Numbered from the stretch's first letter, positions 26,587 to 35,083 are shown. The stretch: 64,000 nt of DNA from Streptomyces sp. PTY087I2 (GCF_001687325.1 NZ_LZRD01000008.1:231623-295622), one strand, 5' to 3'. Numbers and translations: made by a program. Notes: generated by a model not told the origin, from the sequence alone.

Positions 26587-28296
26587 GTGGACCCGGTGAT
26601 CGTCGTCGGCGCCGGGCCCGTCGGCCTGACGCTGTCGCTGGCCCTCGCCGCCCAGGGCGTCCCCTCGGTGGTCCTCGACGAGGGCCCCGGCGCGGAGGAG
26701 CCCCGGCCCGCCCGCACGGTCGTGCTGCGCGAGGACACCGCCGACCTGGTGGGCCGCCTCGGCTGCCGGGAGCTGGACCGGGTCGGGCTGCGCTGGGCGG
26801 GCTGGCGTTCGATGCGCCGGAAGCAGCTGGTCCGGGACATGCCGCTGAGCGGGGGCCGCACGGACGAGGACGGCGAGCCGCTCCCCGGGCTCCTTCCCTC
26901 ACCGCTGCACCTGCCGCAGCACGAGCTGAGCGGCGCGCTGCGTGCGGCGGTGGACAAGGAACCGCTGGTCCAGCTGGCGCCGATGAGCCGGATCGACACC
27001 CTGGAGCAGGACCGCGACGGCATCACGGTGCACACCAGGGAGCCGGGATCGACCTGGTGGCGCGGGAGTTATCTGGTCGGCTGCGACGGCGCCCGGTCGA
27101 CCGTGCGCAAGCTGCTGGACATCCGCTTTCCCGGTCGTACGGCGGTGGAGCGGCATGCCGTCGCCGCGCTGAGGGCCGAACTGCCCTGGCCCGACGAGGC
27201 CGTTCTGCACCGGCAGCCGCCCTGGCGGACCGGCGGCGAGGAGATCGCGGCCCGACCGCTGCCGAACGGCGTCTGGCGGCTGGACTGGCTGCTGCCGCCG
27301 CGCGGCGAACTGGTCACCCCCGAGGCCGTGATCACCCGGATCCGGGACACGCTGGCCGGCTGGTGCGGCGAGACCCCAGCGTACGAACTGCTGGACACCG
27401 GCGTCCACACGCTCCACCACCGGCTTGCCCGGCGCTGGCGCAAGCAGCGTGCCTTCCTGGCCGGAGACGCCGCCCACCTGCTGGGGGCTCTGGGCACGCA
27501 GGGGCTCGACGAGGGGATTCGGGACGCCGAGAACCTGGCCTGGAAGCTGGCCCACGCCTGGCACCACGGCCCGGCCGAGCAACTGCTCGACAGCTACCAG
27601 GCGGAGCGGCGGGCCGCGGTGGCCGCCCGGTTGCGCGCCGCCGATCAGTCGCTGCCGATACTGCGCGGCGGAGGCGGTCTGCGGACCCTGGTCCCGGGCG
27701 CCGCACGCGGTCACGACACCCTGCTCGCCGACGGCCATCTGGGCCGCGGAGCGCTGGGTGCGCCCCCTTCGTACTCGCACTCCCCCCTTTCACCACCGCA
27801 CGCCGAGGCGCACACCGTTGTCGGTACGCCCCCCGGTGCGCCGGTCGCCGATGTGACGGTGGCCGCGCCGGACGGAACGACGACGCGGCTGCGGGAGCGG
27901 CTCGGACAGGGCCACCTGCTGGTGATCCTGGTCGCGCCGGGGACCGGCGTCTGGGACCGGCGGCACTGGCGGACCGCGGGCGTCATGCCCCGCCTCACGG
28001 ACGCCGTGGCGGCGCTCCCCGGGACGACGGAGCTGCTGGTCACGGAGAGCTATCCGGGAGCGTCCGCCCATACCGTCCTGCTGGTGAGGCCGGACGGGCA
28101 TCTGGTGGCGGCCTTCGGGGGCGTACGGCCCGCGGAGCTGTTCACCGCTGCGCAGGCCGCACTGGGCGGTGCGCCCGGTGGCGGGCGGGAGCACGCGGCG
28201 GAGGAGGACGAGGAGGAGAGCGGCGACCGGGAGGGCAGGGGCGAGAAGCCGCCCCGGGCGCGGGTCCACGCGGAGGGGACCGCCAGGCACCGTTGA
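26587..28296 (+). CDS. FAD-dependent aromatic-ring-type monooxygenase
   Basis: A 569-residue flavoprotein of the PHBH-like (class A) hydroxylase group. The FAD-binding GxGxxG is VVGAGPVGLTLSLALA at the N-terminus. The DG motif is VGCDGARSTVRKLL and the GD motif is FLAGDAAHLLGALGTQGLDEG, in which the usual Pro and Asn are replaced. A C-terminal thioredoxin-like region (about 420-530) resembles that of phenol hydroxylase relatives. The final 40 residues are charged and low complexity. The GTG start follows GGAGGG by 8 nt. No biosynthetic neighbours indicate a substrate. Confidence 0.87.
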   Translation: MDPVIVVGAGPVGLTLSLALAAQGVPSVVLDEGPGAEEPRPARTVVLREDTADLVGRLGCRELDRVGLRWAGWRSMRRKQLVRDMPLSGGRTDEDGEPLPGLLPSPLHLPQHELSGALRAAVDKEPLVQLAPMSRIDTLEQDRDGITVHTREPGSTWWRGSYLVGCDGARSTVRKLLDIRFPGRTAVERHAVAALRAELPWPDEAVLHRQPPWRTGGEEIAARPLPNGVWRLDWLLPPRGELVTPEAVITRIRDTLAGWCGETPAYELLDTGVHTLHHRLARRWRKQRAFLAGDAAHLLGALGTQGLDEGIRDAENLAWKLAHAWHHGPAEQLLDSYQAERRAAVAARLRAADQSLPILRGGGGLRTLVPGAARGHDTLLADGHLGRGALGAPPSYSHSPLSPPHAEAHTVVGTPPGAPVADVTVAAPDGTTTRLRERLGQGHLLVILVAPGTGVWDRRHWRTAGVMPRLTDAVAALPGTTELLVTESYPGASAHTVLLVRPDGHLVAAFGGVRPAELFTAAQAALGGAPGGGREHAAEEDEEESGDREGRGEKPPRARVHAEGTARHR

Positions 28297-28334
28297 GGGG
28301 TGGCGGGTCGGTGACGGATGGTGGGCCCGGTGGC

Positions 28335-28490
28335 GGGGGTTGGGCCCCGCTGGCCGGTGGTCGGTCGCGGACGCGCAGGTCCCGTCCGCGGTCGGACGCC
28401 CGCTGACGGGTGGCGGGTCCGCTGACGGGGGTTGGGCCCCGCGGACCGGTGGTCCGTCGCGGACGCAGGGGTCCCGTCCGCGGGTCGGAC
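28335..28490. repeat. Direct repeat of about 63 bp, each copy with a hairpin
   Basis: Copies at 28335-28397 and 28427-28490 are nearly identical, with a 92-nt period. Each begins gggggttgggccccgc and carries an 8-bp stem (cgcggacg / cgtccgcg). They lie between the monooxygenase stop and the cysteine leader promoter. They may serve as duplicated terminators insulating the leader; no coding role is apparent. Confidence 0.75.
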
Positions 28491-28506
28491 GGGACCCGAG
28501 CGCACA

Positions 28507-28535
28507 TTGACCGTTACGGGCCCGCGTGGTGTACT
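28507..28535 (+). promoter_or_regulatory. Promoter for the leader peptide / cysteine dioxygenase transcript
   Basis: A -35 box TTGACC (28507-28512) and a -10 box TGTACT (28530-28535) are separated by 17 nt. The predicted transcription start, about 7 nt downstream, falls on or next to the A of the leader ATG at 28543. This predicts a leaderless mRNA, which fits the absence of any ribosome binding site for the leader ORF. Confidence 0.65.
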
Positions 28536-28542
28536 CCAGATC

Positions 28543-28629
28543 ATGACCGACACCGATGTGCGCCTGTGGCGGAGGGTCCATATGGACCTCGTCCGTTACG
28601 CGGGCTGCGTGTGTCGCCCGTCCTGCTGA
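28543..28629 (+). CDS. Cysteine-rich leader peptide, 28 codons
   Basis: The peptide ends VRYAGCVCRPSC, with Cys at positions 22, 24 and 28. It resembles the conserved short leader peptides, rich in Arg, His and Cys, found in front of sulfur-metabolism genes in actinobacteria. No ribosome binding site precedes the ATG; the promoter is placed for leaderless translation. The last codons (28618-28625, ccgtcctg) are exactly complementary to the cysteine dioxygenase ribosome binding site (28690-28697, caggacgg). A hairpin lies between them. A ribosome on the Cys codons would hide the antisense segment and free that site. The regulatory reading is inference; the ORF, Cys codons and complementarity are directly visible. 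Confidence 0.8.
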   Translation: MTDTDVRLWRRVHMDLVRYAGCVCRPSC

Positions 28630-28697
28630 ATCGCCTCCCTCTGCCGGTCCGTGCCGCTTTCCGCACGGCCGGAACCCCGCGCGAACTCTCAGGACGG
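28618..28697 (+). promoter_or_regulatory. Putative translation-coupled attenuator (RBS-sequestering structure)
   Basis: The outer stem pairs 28618-28625 (end of leader ORF) with 28690-28697 (ribosome binding site of the next gene), 8 perfect base pairs. The inner hairpin at 28644-28672 has two perfect arms (ccgg and ccgtgc) with one bulged T and an 8-nt loop. No U-tract follows, so control is more likely at translation than by Rho-independent termination. Confidence 0.6.
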
Positions 28698-28702
28698 TCC
28701 TC

Positions 28703-29272
28703 GTGTCTTCCGCTCACTCCGCCGTGCCCACGGCCGGCTCGGTGCCTTCTCCTTCCTCTTCCTCCGCTGCCGCTGCCGCCGCGCCGACGGTCGCGGAGCT
28801 GCTGGAGTTCGTCCGCCGCACCGCCCGGGACGAGGCGCTCATCGCCTCGTTGCCCCTCGATCCGGAGGGCCGCACCTGGATCCGGCTCGACGGCCCCGGC
28901 GGCAGCGAGGCGTGGCTGATCGGCTGGCCGCCCGGCACCGGCACGGGCTGGCACGATCACGCCGACTCCATCGGCGCGTTCACGACGGCGGCCGGTGTCC
29001 TCAAGGAGCACTCGCTGGCCGTGCGGCTGCCCACCGACGGCTGGAAGACGCTGGAGCTGACGGACGGGGTGGACCGGTCGAGGGAGCTGGCGGCCGGTCA
29101 GGGCCGGGCCTTCGGACAGAACCACGTCCATGAGGTCCTCAACGAGTCCGAGGACGTGCACGCGATCTCCGTCCACGCCTACTACCCGCCGCTGCCGCGG
29201 ATCCGCCGGTTCAGCCGCACCGGTGCGGTGCTCCGGCTGGAGCAGACCGAGAGCCCCGAGGACTGGCAGTGA
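28703..29272 (+). CDS. Cysteine dioxygenase family protein
   Basis: A 189-residue cupin-type iron enzyme expected to oxidise cysteine (or a related thiol) to the sulfinic acid. The iron ligands are visible in GWHDHADS and NHVHEV. The tail HAISVHAYYPPLPRIRRF is typical of bacterial members. The first 30 residues are Ser/Ala-rich. The GTG start at 28703 has AGGACG 7 nt upstream; this site is the one complementary to the end of the leader ORF. Its stop overlaps the rhodanese start (GTGA). A cysteine-responsive leader in front of this gene makes a thiol-linked role very likely. Confidence 0.9.
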   Translation: MSSAHSAVPTAGSVPSPSSSSAAAAAAPTVAELLEFVRRTARDEALIASLPLDPEGRTWIRLDGPGGSEAWLIGWPPGTGTGWHDHADSIGAFTTAAGVLKEHSLAVRLPTDGWKTLELTDGVDRSRELAAGQGRAFGQNHVHEVLNESEDVHAISVHAYYPPLPRIRRFSRTGAVLRLEQTESPEDWQ

Positions 29273-29703
29273 GCGAGAACCGGAGCACGAACGGGAGCGA
29301 GGCCGTGCCGGACGTCCCTGTCCCGGTGGGCATCGACGAGTTGCTGGAGCGGGTCAGGGCCGGCTACGAGCGCATCGACCCGGCCGATGCCGCCGCGGCG
29401 GCGGAGGCCGGGGCCCTGCTGGTGGACATCCGGTACGCGGCACTCCGCGACCGGGACGGACTGATCCCCGGCGCGCTGGTCGTCGAGCGCAACGAACTGG
29501 AATGGCGGCTCGACCCGCAGGGCAGCCACCGCGCGCCCGAGGCGGTCGGCCATGACCTCCAGGTCGTCGTCATCTGCAACGAGGGATACGCGTCCAGCCT
29601 CGCGGTCGCCTCACTGCGGCAGCTGGGACTGCACCGGGCCACCGATCTGGTCGGCGGCTTCCAGGCCTGGCGCGCGGCGGGACTCCCGGTCACCTCCGCC
29701 TGA
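29269..29703 (+). CDS. Rhodanese-like domain protein
   Basis: A 144-residue single-domain sulfurtransferase-like protein. The active-site loop is ICNEGYASSLA with the catalytic Cys. LLVDIRYAALRDRDGLIPGA corresponds to the conserved N-terminal part. It is translationally coupled to the cysteine dioxygenase gene by a 4-nt overlap, so the pair should act in the same sulfur pathway: thiol oxidation, then handling of sulfane sulfur or sulfite. The exact donor and acceptor are unknown. Confidence 0.9.
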   Translation: MSENRSTNGSEAVPDVPVPVGIDELLERVRAGYERIDPADAAAAAEAGALLVDIRYAALRDRDGLIPGALVVERNELEWRLDPQGSHRAPEAVGHDLQVVVICNEGYASSLAVASLRQLGLHRATDLVGGFQAWRAAGLPVTSA

Positions 29704-29825
29704 CGCCCGGACCCGCCAGGGGGCGGGTGCCACACACCCGAACGCCACGTTCCACTGGAGCAATCGCCGCGCGTGACCGACATTCGCCTCACACAGAGGA
29801 CCGAAATGTACGGAGATGACCGCAT

Positions 29826-30452
29826 ATGGCGACCGCTGTCCTCACCCCCGATCGGCTCGACGGCCAGGCCGCCCGGCTGCACGACACCCAGGCGTGGCAG
29901 CAGATCGTCACGGGCTGGAAGCACACCGCCCCCGAGCCCGACCCCGCGGCTGCCCCTGCCCCCTCCCCCGCGCGGCCCTCCGACTGGCGGAGCCTGCTGT
30001 CCGTACCCGTGGACCGGCTGATCGACGACACCCTGCGGGCCCTGCCCGCGCCGTCTCCGCACGAGCGTCCGCTGCCCGGGCGGCTGGGGGCGATGCTGCC
30101 CGACCGCGTCCACCTCTGGCGGCGGGTCGGGCAGAGCGACCTGCGCCCCTCGGCCCATCTCGGCTACGCACGGCAGATCCTGGCCGAGTGGGGCTGGCAG
30201 AACACCCCGTACCGGCTGCGGAACGCGCGTGGCGCACGCTGCGTCTGCGGCGCCATGGTCTCCGCGCACCGCCTCGGCTACGGCTCCCTCGACACCGTGG
30301 ACCGGGCCGGTGCCTGGCTGATCACGGAGCTGCGCGCGCAGGGCTGGACGGGGCTGATCGGCCCCTGGAACCGCCATCCCGGCCGCACCGCCGCCGACGC
30401 CCTGGCCCTCGTCGACGCCACCATCCGCCGCGCCTCCCTGGCCGGACAGTGA
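29826..30452 (+). CDS. Uncharacterised protein
   Basis: A 208-residue protein with a Pro/Ala-rich linker (about 38-52) and a C-terminal helical region (LGYARQILAEWGW, CVCGAMVSAHRLGYG, AGAWLITELRAQGW, ALALVDATIRRA). It may belong to a DUF6197-like family, but I am not sure. GGAG lies 11 nt before the ATG. It stands alone between the rhodanese gene and the convergent recX. No catalytic motif is evident; a C-x-C pair is present in RCVCGAM. Confidence 0.7.
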   Translation: MATAVLTPDRLDGQAARLHDTQAWQQIVTGWKHTAPEPDPAAAPAPSPARPSDWRSLLSVPVDRLIDDTLRALPAPSPHERPLPGRLGAMLPDRVHLWRRVGQSDLRPSAHLGYARQILAEWGWQNTPYRLRNARGARCVCGAMVSAHRLGYGSLDTVDRAGAWLITELRAQGWTGLIGPWNRHPGRTAADALALVDATIRRASLAGQ

Positions 30453-30549
30453 CCGCCGAGCACTGATCACCGAGCGTTGGCCGCCGACCGTTAGCCGCTG
30501 ACCACCGAACGCCGGCCACCGGACAAGGGGTCGCGCCAGTGGCCCGGCG

Positions 30550-31305
30550 TCAGAAGGGCTCGTCCAGGCCCTCCGTGTCCTCGCCCTCCTCCTCCAGCGC
30601 CTGACGCACCACCCGCAGGGCCATGCCCTCCCCGTATCCCTTGCGTGCGAGCATCCCCGCCAGGCGGCGCAGCCGCTTGTCCCGGTCCAGGCCCCGGGTG
30701 GAGCGGAGTTTGCGGGCCACGAGCTCGCGCGCCGTCTCCTCCTCCTGGTCCGGGTCGAGCTGCCCGACCGCCTCGTCGATCACGGCGGAGTCCACGCCCT
30801 TCGTCCGCAGCTCACGGACGAGGGCGCGGCGGGCGAGGCCCCGGCCGTGGTGCCGGGACTCCACCCAGGCCCCGGCGAACGCCGCGTCGTCGATCAGCCC
30901 GACGTCCTCGAAGCGCGCGAGCACTTCCTCGGCCGCCTCGTCCGGGATCTCCCGCTTGCGCAGGGCGTCCGCGAGCTGCTTGCGCGTCCGCGGTGTCCCG
31001 GTGAGCAGCCGCAGGCAGATGTTGCGCGCCTGCTCGACCGGGTCACGCGGCTCCCCCTTCTCGGCCCTCGACGAGGAGGGGGAGCCGCTGCTTCTGGTGC
31101 CGGAGCGGGCACGGCGGCCCGCTCCTTCGCCGAATCCGCTTCCGGCGCCCGCTCCACCGCGTGAGCGGCGCCCGGACCGCCCTTCGACGTCGCCCGCTGC
31201 CGCCCCCCGCGCGGCGGCGGACGCGTCGTCGGGAGGCCCGTAACCGGATCCGGCGTCGCCGCCGGGCTCGGCAGGACTGTCCGGCCACTCCGTACGACGT
31301 GTCAC
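30550..31305 (-). CDS. recX: Regulatory protein RecX
   Basis: A 251-residue RecX with a long, disordered Gly/Arg/Ser-rich N-terminal extension of about 85 residues. The three-helix repeats follow: ARNICLRLLTGTPRTRKQLADALRKREIP, then FEDVGLIDDAAFAGAWVESR and GLARRALVRELRTKGV. RecX inhibits RecA filament activity. Its GTG start lies 3 nt after the recA stop, so the two are one transcript. Confidence 0.93.
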   Translation of the reverse strand: MTRRTEWPDSPAEPGGDAGSGYGPPDDASAAARGAAAGDVEGRSGRRSRGGAGAGSGFGEGAGRRARSGTRSSGSPSSSRAEKGEPRDPVEQARNICLRLLTGTPRTRKQLADALRKREIPDEAAEEVLARFEDVGLIDDAAFAGAWVESRHHGRGLARRALVRELRTKGVDSAVIDEAVGQLDPDQEEETARELVARKLRSTRGLDRDKRLRRLAGMLARKGYGEGMALRVVRQALEEEGEDTEGLDEPF

Positions 31306-31308
31306 GGC

Positions 31309-32433
31309 CTAGCTCTTGGCCGCCGCGGTCTTGGCCGCCTTGGCCTTGGTGGTCGCGGTGGTCGCGGGCTTCGCCGCCGCTTCGGCCGCCGGTGCCGCGG
31401 CCGCGTCCGCGCCGGGCTCGCCCGCGTCGGCGTCCGGGCGGACTCCGACACCCAGCTTCTCCAGGATCTTCTTCTCGATCTCGTTGGCGAGGTCGGGGTT
31501 GTCCTTGAGGAAGTTGCGGGCGTTCTCCTTGCCCTGGCCGAGCTGGTCGCCCTCGTACGTGTACCAGGCGCCGGCCTTGCGGACGAAGCCGTGCTCCACG
31601 CCCATGTCGATCAGTCCGCCCTCGCGGCTGATGCCCTGGCCGTAGAGGATGTCGAACTCGGCCTGCTTGAACGGCGGGGCGACCTTGTTCTTGACGACCT
31701 TGACGCGGGTGCGGTTGCCGACCGCGTCGGTGCCGTCCTTGAGCGTCTCGATCCGGCGGATGTCGAGGCGCACCGAGGCGTAGAACTTCAGCGCCCGGCC
31801 ACCGGTCGTGGTCTCCGGGGAGCCGAACATCACGCCGATCTTCTCGCGGAGCTGGTTGATGAAGATCGCGGTGGTCTTGGACTGGTTGAGCGCGCTGGTG
31901 ATCTTACGGAGGGCCTGGCTCATCAGCCGGGCCTGGAGACCCACGTGCGAGTCGCCCATCTCGCCCTCGATCTCCGCACGGGGCACCAGGGCCGCCACGG
32001 AGTCGATGACGATCAGGTCCAGCGCGCCGGAGCGCACCAGCATGTCGGTGATCTCCAGCGCCTGCTCGCCGTTGTCCGGCTGGGACAGGATGAGGCTGTC
32101 GATGTCGACGCCGAGCTTCTTCGCGTACTCGGGGTCGAGGGCGTGCTCGGCGTCGATGAAGGCCACCGAACCGCCCTGGCGCTGCGCGTTCGCCACGGCG
32201 TGCAGCGTCAGCGTCGTCTTGCCGGAGGACTCCGGTCCGTACACCTCCACCACGCGGCCGCGCGGCAGACCGCCGACGCCGAGGGCGACGTCGAGGGCGG
32301 TCGATCCCGTGGGGATGACCTCGATGGGCTCATTCGGCCGCTCACCGAGGCGCATCACCGCGCCCTTGCCGAACTGTCGTTCAATCTGTGCGAGCGCGGC
32401 GTCCAGCGCCTTCTCGCGGTCGGTTCCTGCCAT
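31309..32433 (-). CDS. recA: Recombinase RecA
   Basis: A 374-residue RecA. Walker A is GPESSGKTT, Walker [16 protein letters not shown], loop L1 [10 protein letters not shown] and L2 [15 protein letters not shown]. It catalyses strand exchange and stimulates LexA self-cleavage. The tail after about residue 330 is Ala/Lys/Thr-rich, as in other streptomycetes. The ATG at 32433 is chosen because the protein then starts at the conserved [14 protein letters not shown]; the upstream open frame is the 5' untranslated region. recX follows directly. Confidence 0.98.
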   Translation of the reverse strand: MAGTDREKALDAALAQIERQFGKGAVMRLGERPNEPIEVIPTGSTALDVALGVGGLPRGRVVEVYGPESSGKTTLTLHAVANAQRQGGSVAFIDAEHALDPEYAKKLGVDIDSLILSQPDNGEQALEITDMLVRSGALDLIVIDSVAALVPRAEIEGEMGDSHVGLQARLMSQALRKITSALNQSKTTAIFINQLREKIGVMFGSPETTTGGRALKFYASVRLDIRRIETLKDGTDAVGNRTRVKVVKNKVAPPFKQAEFDILYGQGISREGGLIDMGVEHGFVRKAGAWYTYEGDQLGQGKENARNFLKDNPDLANEIEKKILEKLGVGVRPDADAGEPGADAAAAPAAEAAAKPATTATTKAKAAKTAAAKS

Positions 32434-32568
32434 GGGTTCCACCCGATTTGCTTGAGTCGATCGCTTCACGTCACAGACGCTAACCCCTGCCACTGACAAT
32501 GGGCCTCGACGTCCTCCCGACCTGTGGACAACTCCACGGCCGGGCCCGGGAAACCCGGCCGGAATCCC

Positions 32569-32598
32569 ATCAGAATGGATGTTCGATTTCCGTGTCAA
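32569..32598 (-). promoter_or_regulatory. recA promoter with SOS (LexA) box
   Basis: On the minus strand, TTGACA (32593-32598) and TCTGAT (32569-32574) are 18 nt apart. The spacer and -10 overlap GAACATCCATTC (32573-32584), a GAAC-N4-GTTC-type SOS box with one mismatch. This predicts LexA repression and DNA-damage induction of recA-recX. The leader between promoter and gene is about 130 nt. Confidence 0.75.
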
Positions 32599-32670
32599 GC
32601 GCACCACGCGGCTCCAGTCGCACGTGGCGGGCCCTGCACACCTGAGCGTATCGCCCTATATTCGACCGTT

Positions 32671-33624
32671 ATGGGACCGACTGCGCAGTCCGGAACACCG
32701 TACGGAGGAGAAGGCCCCGGGCCCGACCTGGCCGGCCGTGTGGCGCTCGTCGCCGGAGGCACCCGCGGGGCCGGGAGAGGCATCGCCGTCCAGCTCGGCG
32801 CCGCCGGGGCGACCGTGTACGTGACCGGACGCACCAGCGGCTCCGAGCGCTCCGAGATGGACCGGCCCGAGACGATCGAGGAGACCGCGGCCCTGGTCGA
32901 CGCGGCGGGCGGGCGGGGCATCGCCGTCCAGGTCGACCATCTGATCCCCGACCGGGTCAGGGCGCTCGTGGCCCGGATCGCGAGCGAGCAGGGGGCTCTG
33001 CACATCCTGGTGAACGACATCTGGGGCGCGGAGATCGAGTGGGACAAGCCGGTGTGGGAGTCGTCGCTCGACACCGGACTGCACACCCTGCGGCTGGCCG
33101 TCGACACCCACGCCATCACCAGTCACTTCGCGCTGCCGCTGCTGATCGAGACGCCGGGCGGGCTGGTCGTCGAGATGACCGACGGAACGGACGAGTACAA
33201 CGGGTCCCGCTACCGCGTCTCGTTCTTCTACGACCTGGCGAAGGCCGCGGTGAACCGGATGGCCTTCGCCCTCGGCCATGAACTCGCACCGCACGGCGCG
33301 ACGGCCGTGGCGCTCACCCCGGGCTGGCTCCGGTCCGAGGCGATGCTCCAGGCCCACGGGGTGACCGAGGCGACCTGGCGCGACGCCGTCGCGCACGCGC
33401 CCCACTTCGCGATCTCCGAGTCCCCCGCGTATGTCGGCCGTGCCGTGGCCGCCCTCGCCGGCGATCCCGAGGTGGCCCGCTGGAACGGCAGGTCGCTCTC
33501 CAGCGGGCAGCTCGCCCAGGTGTACGGCTTCACCGACGTGGACGGCAGCCGGCCCGACGCCTGGCGCTATCTGACCGAGGTCCAGGACCCGGGCCTCCCG
33601 GCCGACGTCACGGGCTACCGCTGA
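32671..33624 (+). CDS. Short-chain dehydrogenase/reductase, atypical nucleotide-binding motif
   Basis: A 317-residue SDR. The cofactor motif is AGGTRGAGRGIA in place of the usual T-G-x3-G-x-G. The catalytic pair is Y-x3-K in FFYDLAKAA, and LVNDIWGAE replaces the usual N-N-A-G. There is a longer C-terminus (about 50 residues) than in classical SDRs. A TATATT box lies 8 nt before the ATG and no ribosome binding site is seen, so a leaderless mRNA is possible. The gene is divergent from recA. The substrate is unknown. Confidence 0.85.
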   Translation: MGPTAQSGTPYGGEGPGPDLAGRVALVAGGTRGAGRGIAVQLGAAGATVYVTGRTSGSERSEMDRPETIEETAALVDAAGGRGIAVQVDHLIPDRVRALVARIASEQGALHILVNDIWGAEIEWDKPVWESSLDTGLHTLRLAVDTHAITSHFALPLLIETPGGLVVEMTDGTDEYNGSRYRVSFFYDLAKAAVNRMAFALGHELAPHGATAVALTPGWLRSEAMLQAHGVTEATWRDAVAHAPHFAISESPAYVGRAVAALAGDPEVARWNGRSLSSGQLAQVYGFTDVDGSRPDAWRYLTEVQDPGLPADVTGYR

Positions 33625-33669
33625 CGCGACCGACCGCGACCGACCCCGGCGCCGCCCCGCTGTGACGGA

Positions 33670-34929
33670 CTACCGCTGACGCGGCCCGTCCGGCGTACCC
33701 TCCGCTCCTCCGCCCCGGGGCCTCTTCAGCAGGCGGCGCATGCGTGACGCCAACGGCCTCCCGGGCGCGCGGCTGCTCCCCCCGTGGACACGCGGGTCGT
33801 CGGTGACGTCGTACCGCTTCACATAAGCGCTGAGGAACGCCTGGAGCGTGGCGACCGCGGGGATGGCGACCAGCGCTCCGACCGCGCCGAGCAGGGCCGT
33901 ACCGGCGATGACCGATCCGAAGGCGACCGCGGGGTGGATGTCGACGGTCTTCGCGGTCAGCTTGGGCTGGAGCACATAGTTCTCGAACTGCTGGTAGATC
34001 ACGACGAAGCCGAGCACCCACACCGCGTACCAGGGGTCGACCGTGAAGGCGATCAGCATGGGCAGGGCGCCCGCGAGATACGTGCCGATGGTGGGGATGA
34101 ACTGCGAGACGAGTCCGACCCAGACCGCGAGCGCCGGGGCGTAGGGCACCCCGAGGATCACCAGCAGGATGTAGTGCGCGATGCCGGAGATCAGCGCCAT
34201 CAGGCCGCGCGAGTAGATGTAGCCGCCGGTCTTGTCGACCGCGATCTCCCAGGCGCGCAGCACCTCGGTCTGCCGGGCCGGCGGCAGGACGGAGCACAGG
34301 GCGCGGCGGAGCCGGGGGCCGTCGGCCGCGAAGTAGAACGAGAACAGGAAGATCGTCAGCAGCCGGAACAGCCCGCCGATGACCGTGGTGGAGACGTCGA
34401 GCACTCCGGTGGCGCTGTTCTGGACGTACTTCTGGAGCCAGTCGGAGTGCAGCAGGCTGTCCTGGACCTCGACCCGGGAGAGTTCGGTGTGGAAGGTCTG
34501 GTTGACCCAGTTGATCACCGAGTCGATGTACTTGGGGAACTCGTCGACCATGTCGACGATCTGACCCGCGAGCATCGACCCGAGCAGCACCACGAATCCG
34601 ACGCCGAAGATCGTCAGGCCGAGGAAGACGAGGAACGTGGCGAGTCCGCGGCGTATGCCGTGCCCCGCCATCCGGCCGACCGCGGGCTCGATGGCGAGCG
34701 CGAGGAAGAACGCGATCAGAACGTTCGTCAGCAACCCGATGAGCTGGTCGAACGCCCAACTGCCGAGTTGGAAGCACGCGTAGAGCCCCAGGGCCATCGC
34801 CATCGCCCGCGGCAGCCAGCCGGGCATACGGACCCCGCCGGCACCGGACGGCGACGCGGGTGGGGCGGCCGGCGGAGCGGGCGGGGAGGCGGGCGGCTGG
34901 GCCGGGGCGCTCTCGTCTGTCGATGACAC
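33670..34929 (-). CDS. AI-2E family (PerM-like) transporter
   Basis: A 419-residue polytopic membrane protein: paired N-terminal membrane segments around LTNVLIAFFLALAIEP, a central extracytoplasmic region (FPKYIDSVINWVNQTF) and C-terminal segments with FIPTIGTYLAGALP and PKLTAKTVDIHPAV, which mark the family. Both termini are disordered (Pro/Ala-rich and Arg/Gly-rich). Family members export quorum signals or act as sodium/proton antiporters; the substrate here is unknown. The GTG start is at 34929. It is convergent with the SDR gene. Confidence 0.88.
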   Translation of the reverse strand: MSSTDESAPAQPPASPPAPPAAPPASPSGAGGVRMPGWLPRAMAMALGLYACFQLGSWAFDQLIGLLTNVLIAFFLALAIEPAVGRMAGHGIRRGLATFLVFLGLTIFGVGFVVLLGSMLAGQIVDMVDEFPKYIDSVINWVNQTFHTELSRVEVQDSLLHSDWLQKYVQNSATGVLDVSTTVIGGLFRLLTIFLFSFYFAADGPRLRRALCSVLPPARQTEVLRAWEIAVDKTGGYIYSRGLMALISGIAHYILLVILGVPYAPALAVWVGLVSQFIPTIGTYLAGALPMLIAFTVDPWYAVWVLGFVVIYQQFENYVLQPKLTAKTVDIHPAVAFGSVIAGTALLGAVGALVAIPAVATLQAFLSAYVKRYDVTDDPRVHGGSSRAPGRPLASRMRRLLKRPRGGGAEGTPDGPRQR

Positions 34930-35045
34930 GGGACAAGTCTCGCCTACGCCACGGACAGCCGGTCCCCCGCCCCGAACCGGCCGCTCCGCCTCCGCTCCCG
35001 CCGAAAACGGGAGCTCACGGACTCAGGCCTCTCCGCCGGAGCGTC

Positions 35046-35077
35046 CACGGCTGTCCAGGACGTCCCGGACAGCCGTG
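35046..35077 (-). terminator. Hairpin terminator after the DUF3046 gene
   Basis: An 11-bp perfect inverted repeat (cacggctgtcc at 35046-35056, ggacagccgtg at 35067-35077) lies just past the DUF3046 stop on the minus strand. The flanks also repeat part of the 3' end of that gene. Confidence 0.7.
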
Positions 35078-35083
35078 AGACGT

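Noticed and set aside
33611..33685. ctaccgctgacgcg repeated at the ends of two convergent genes
   Set aside because: Only 14 bp, formed from common codons in high-GC DNA; no associated structure.
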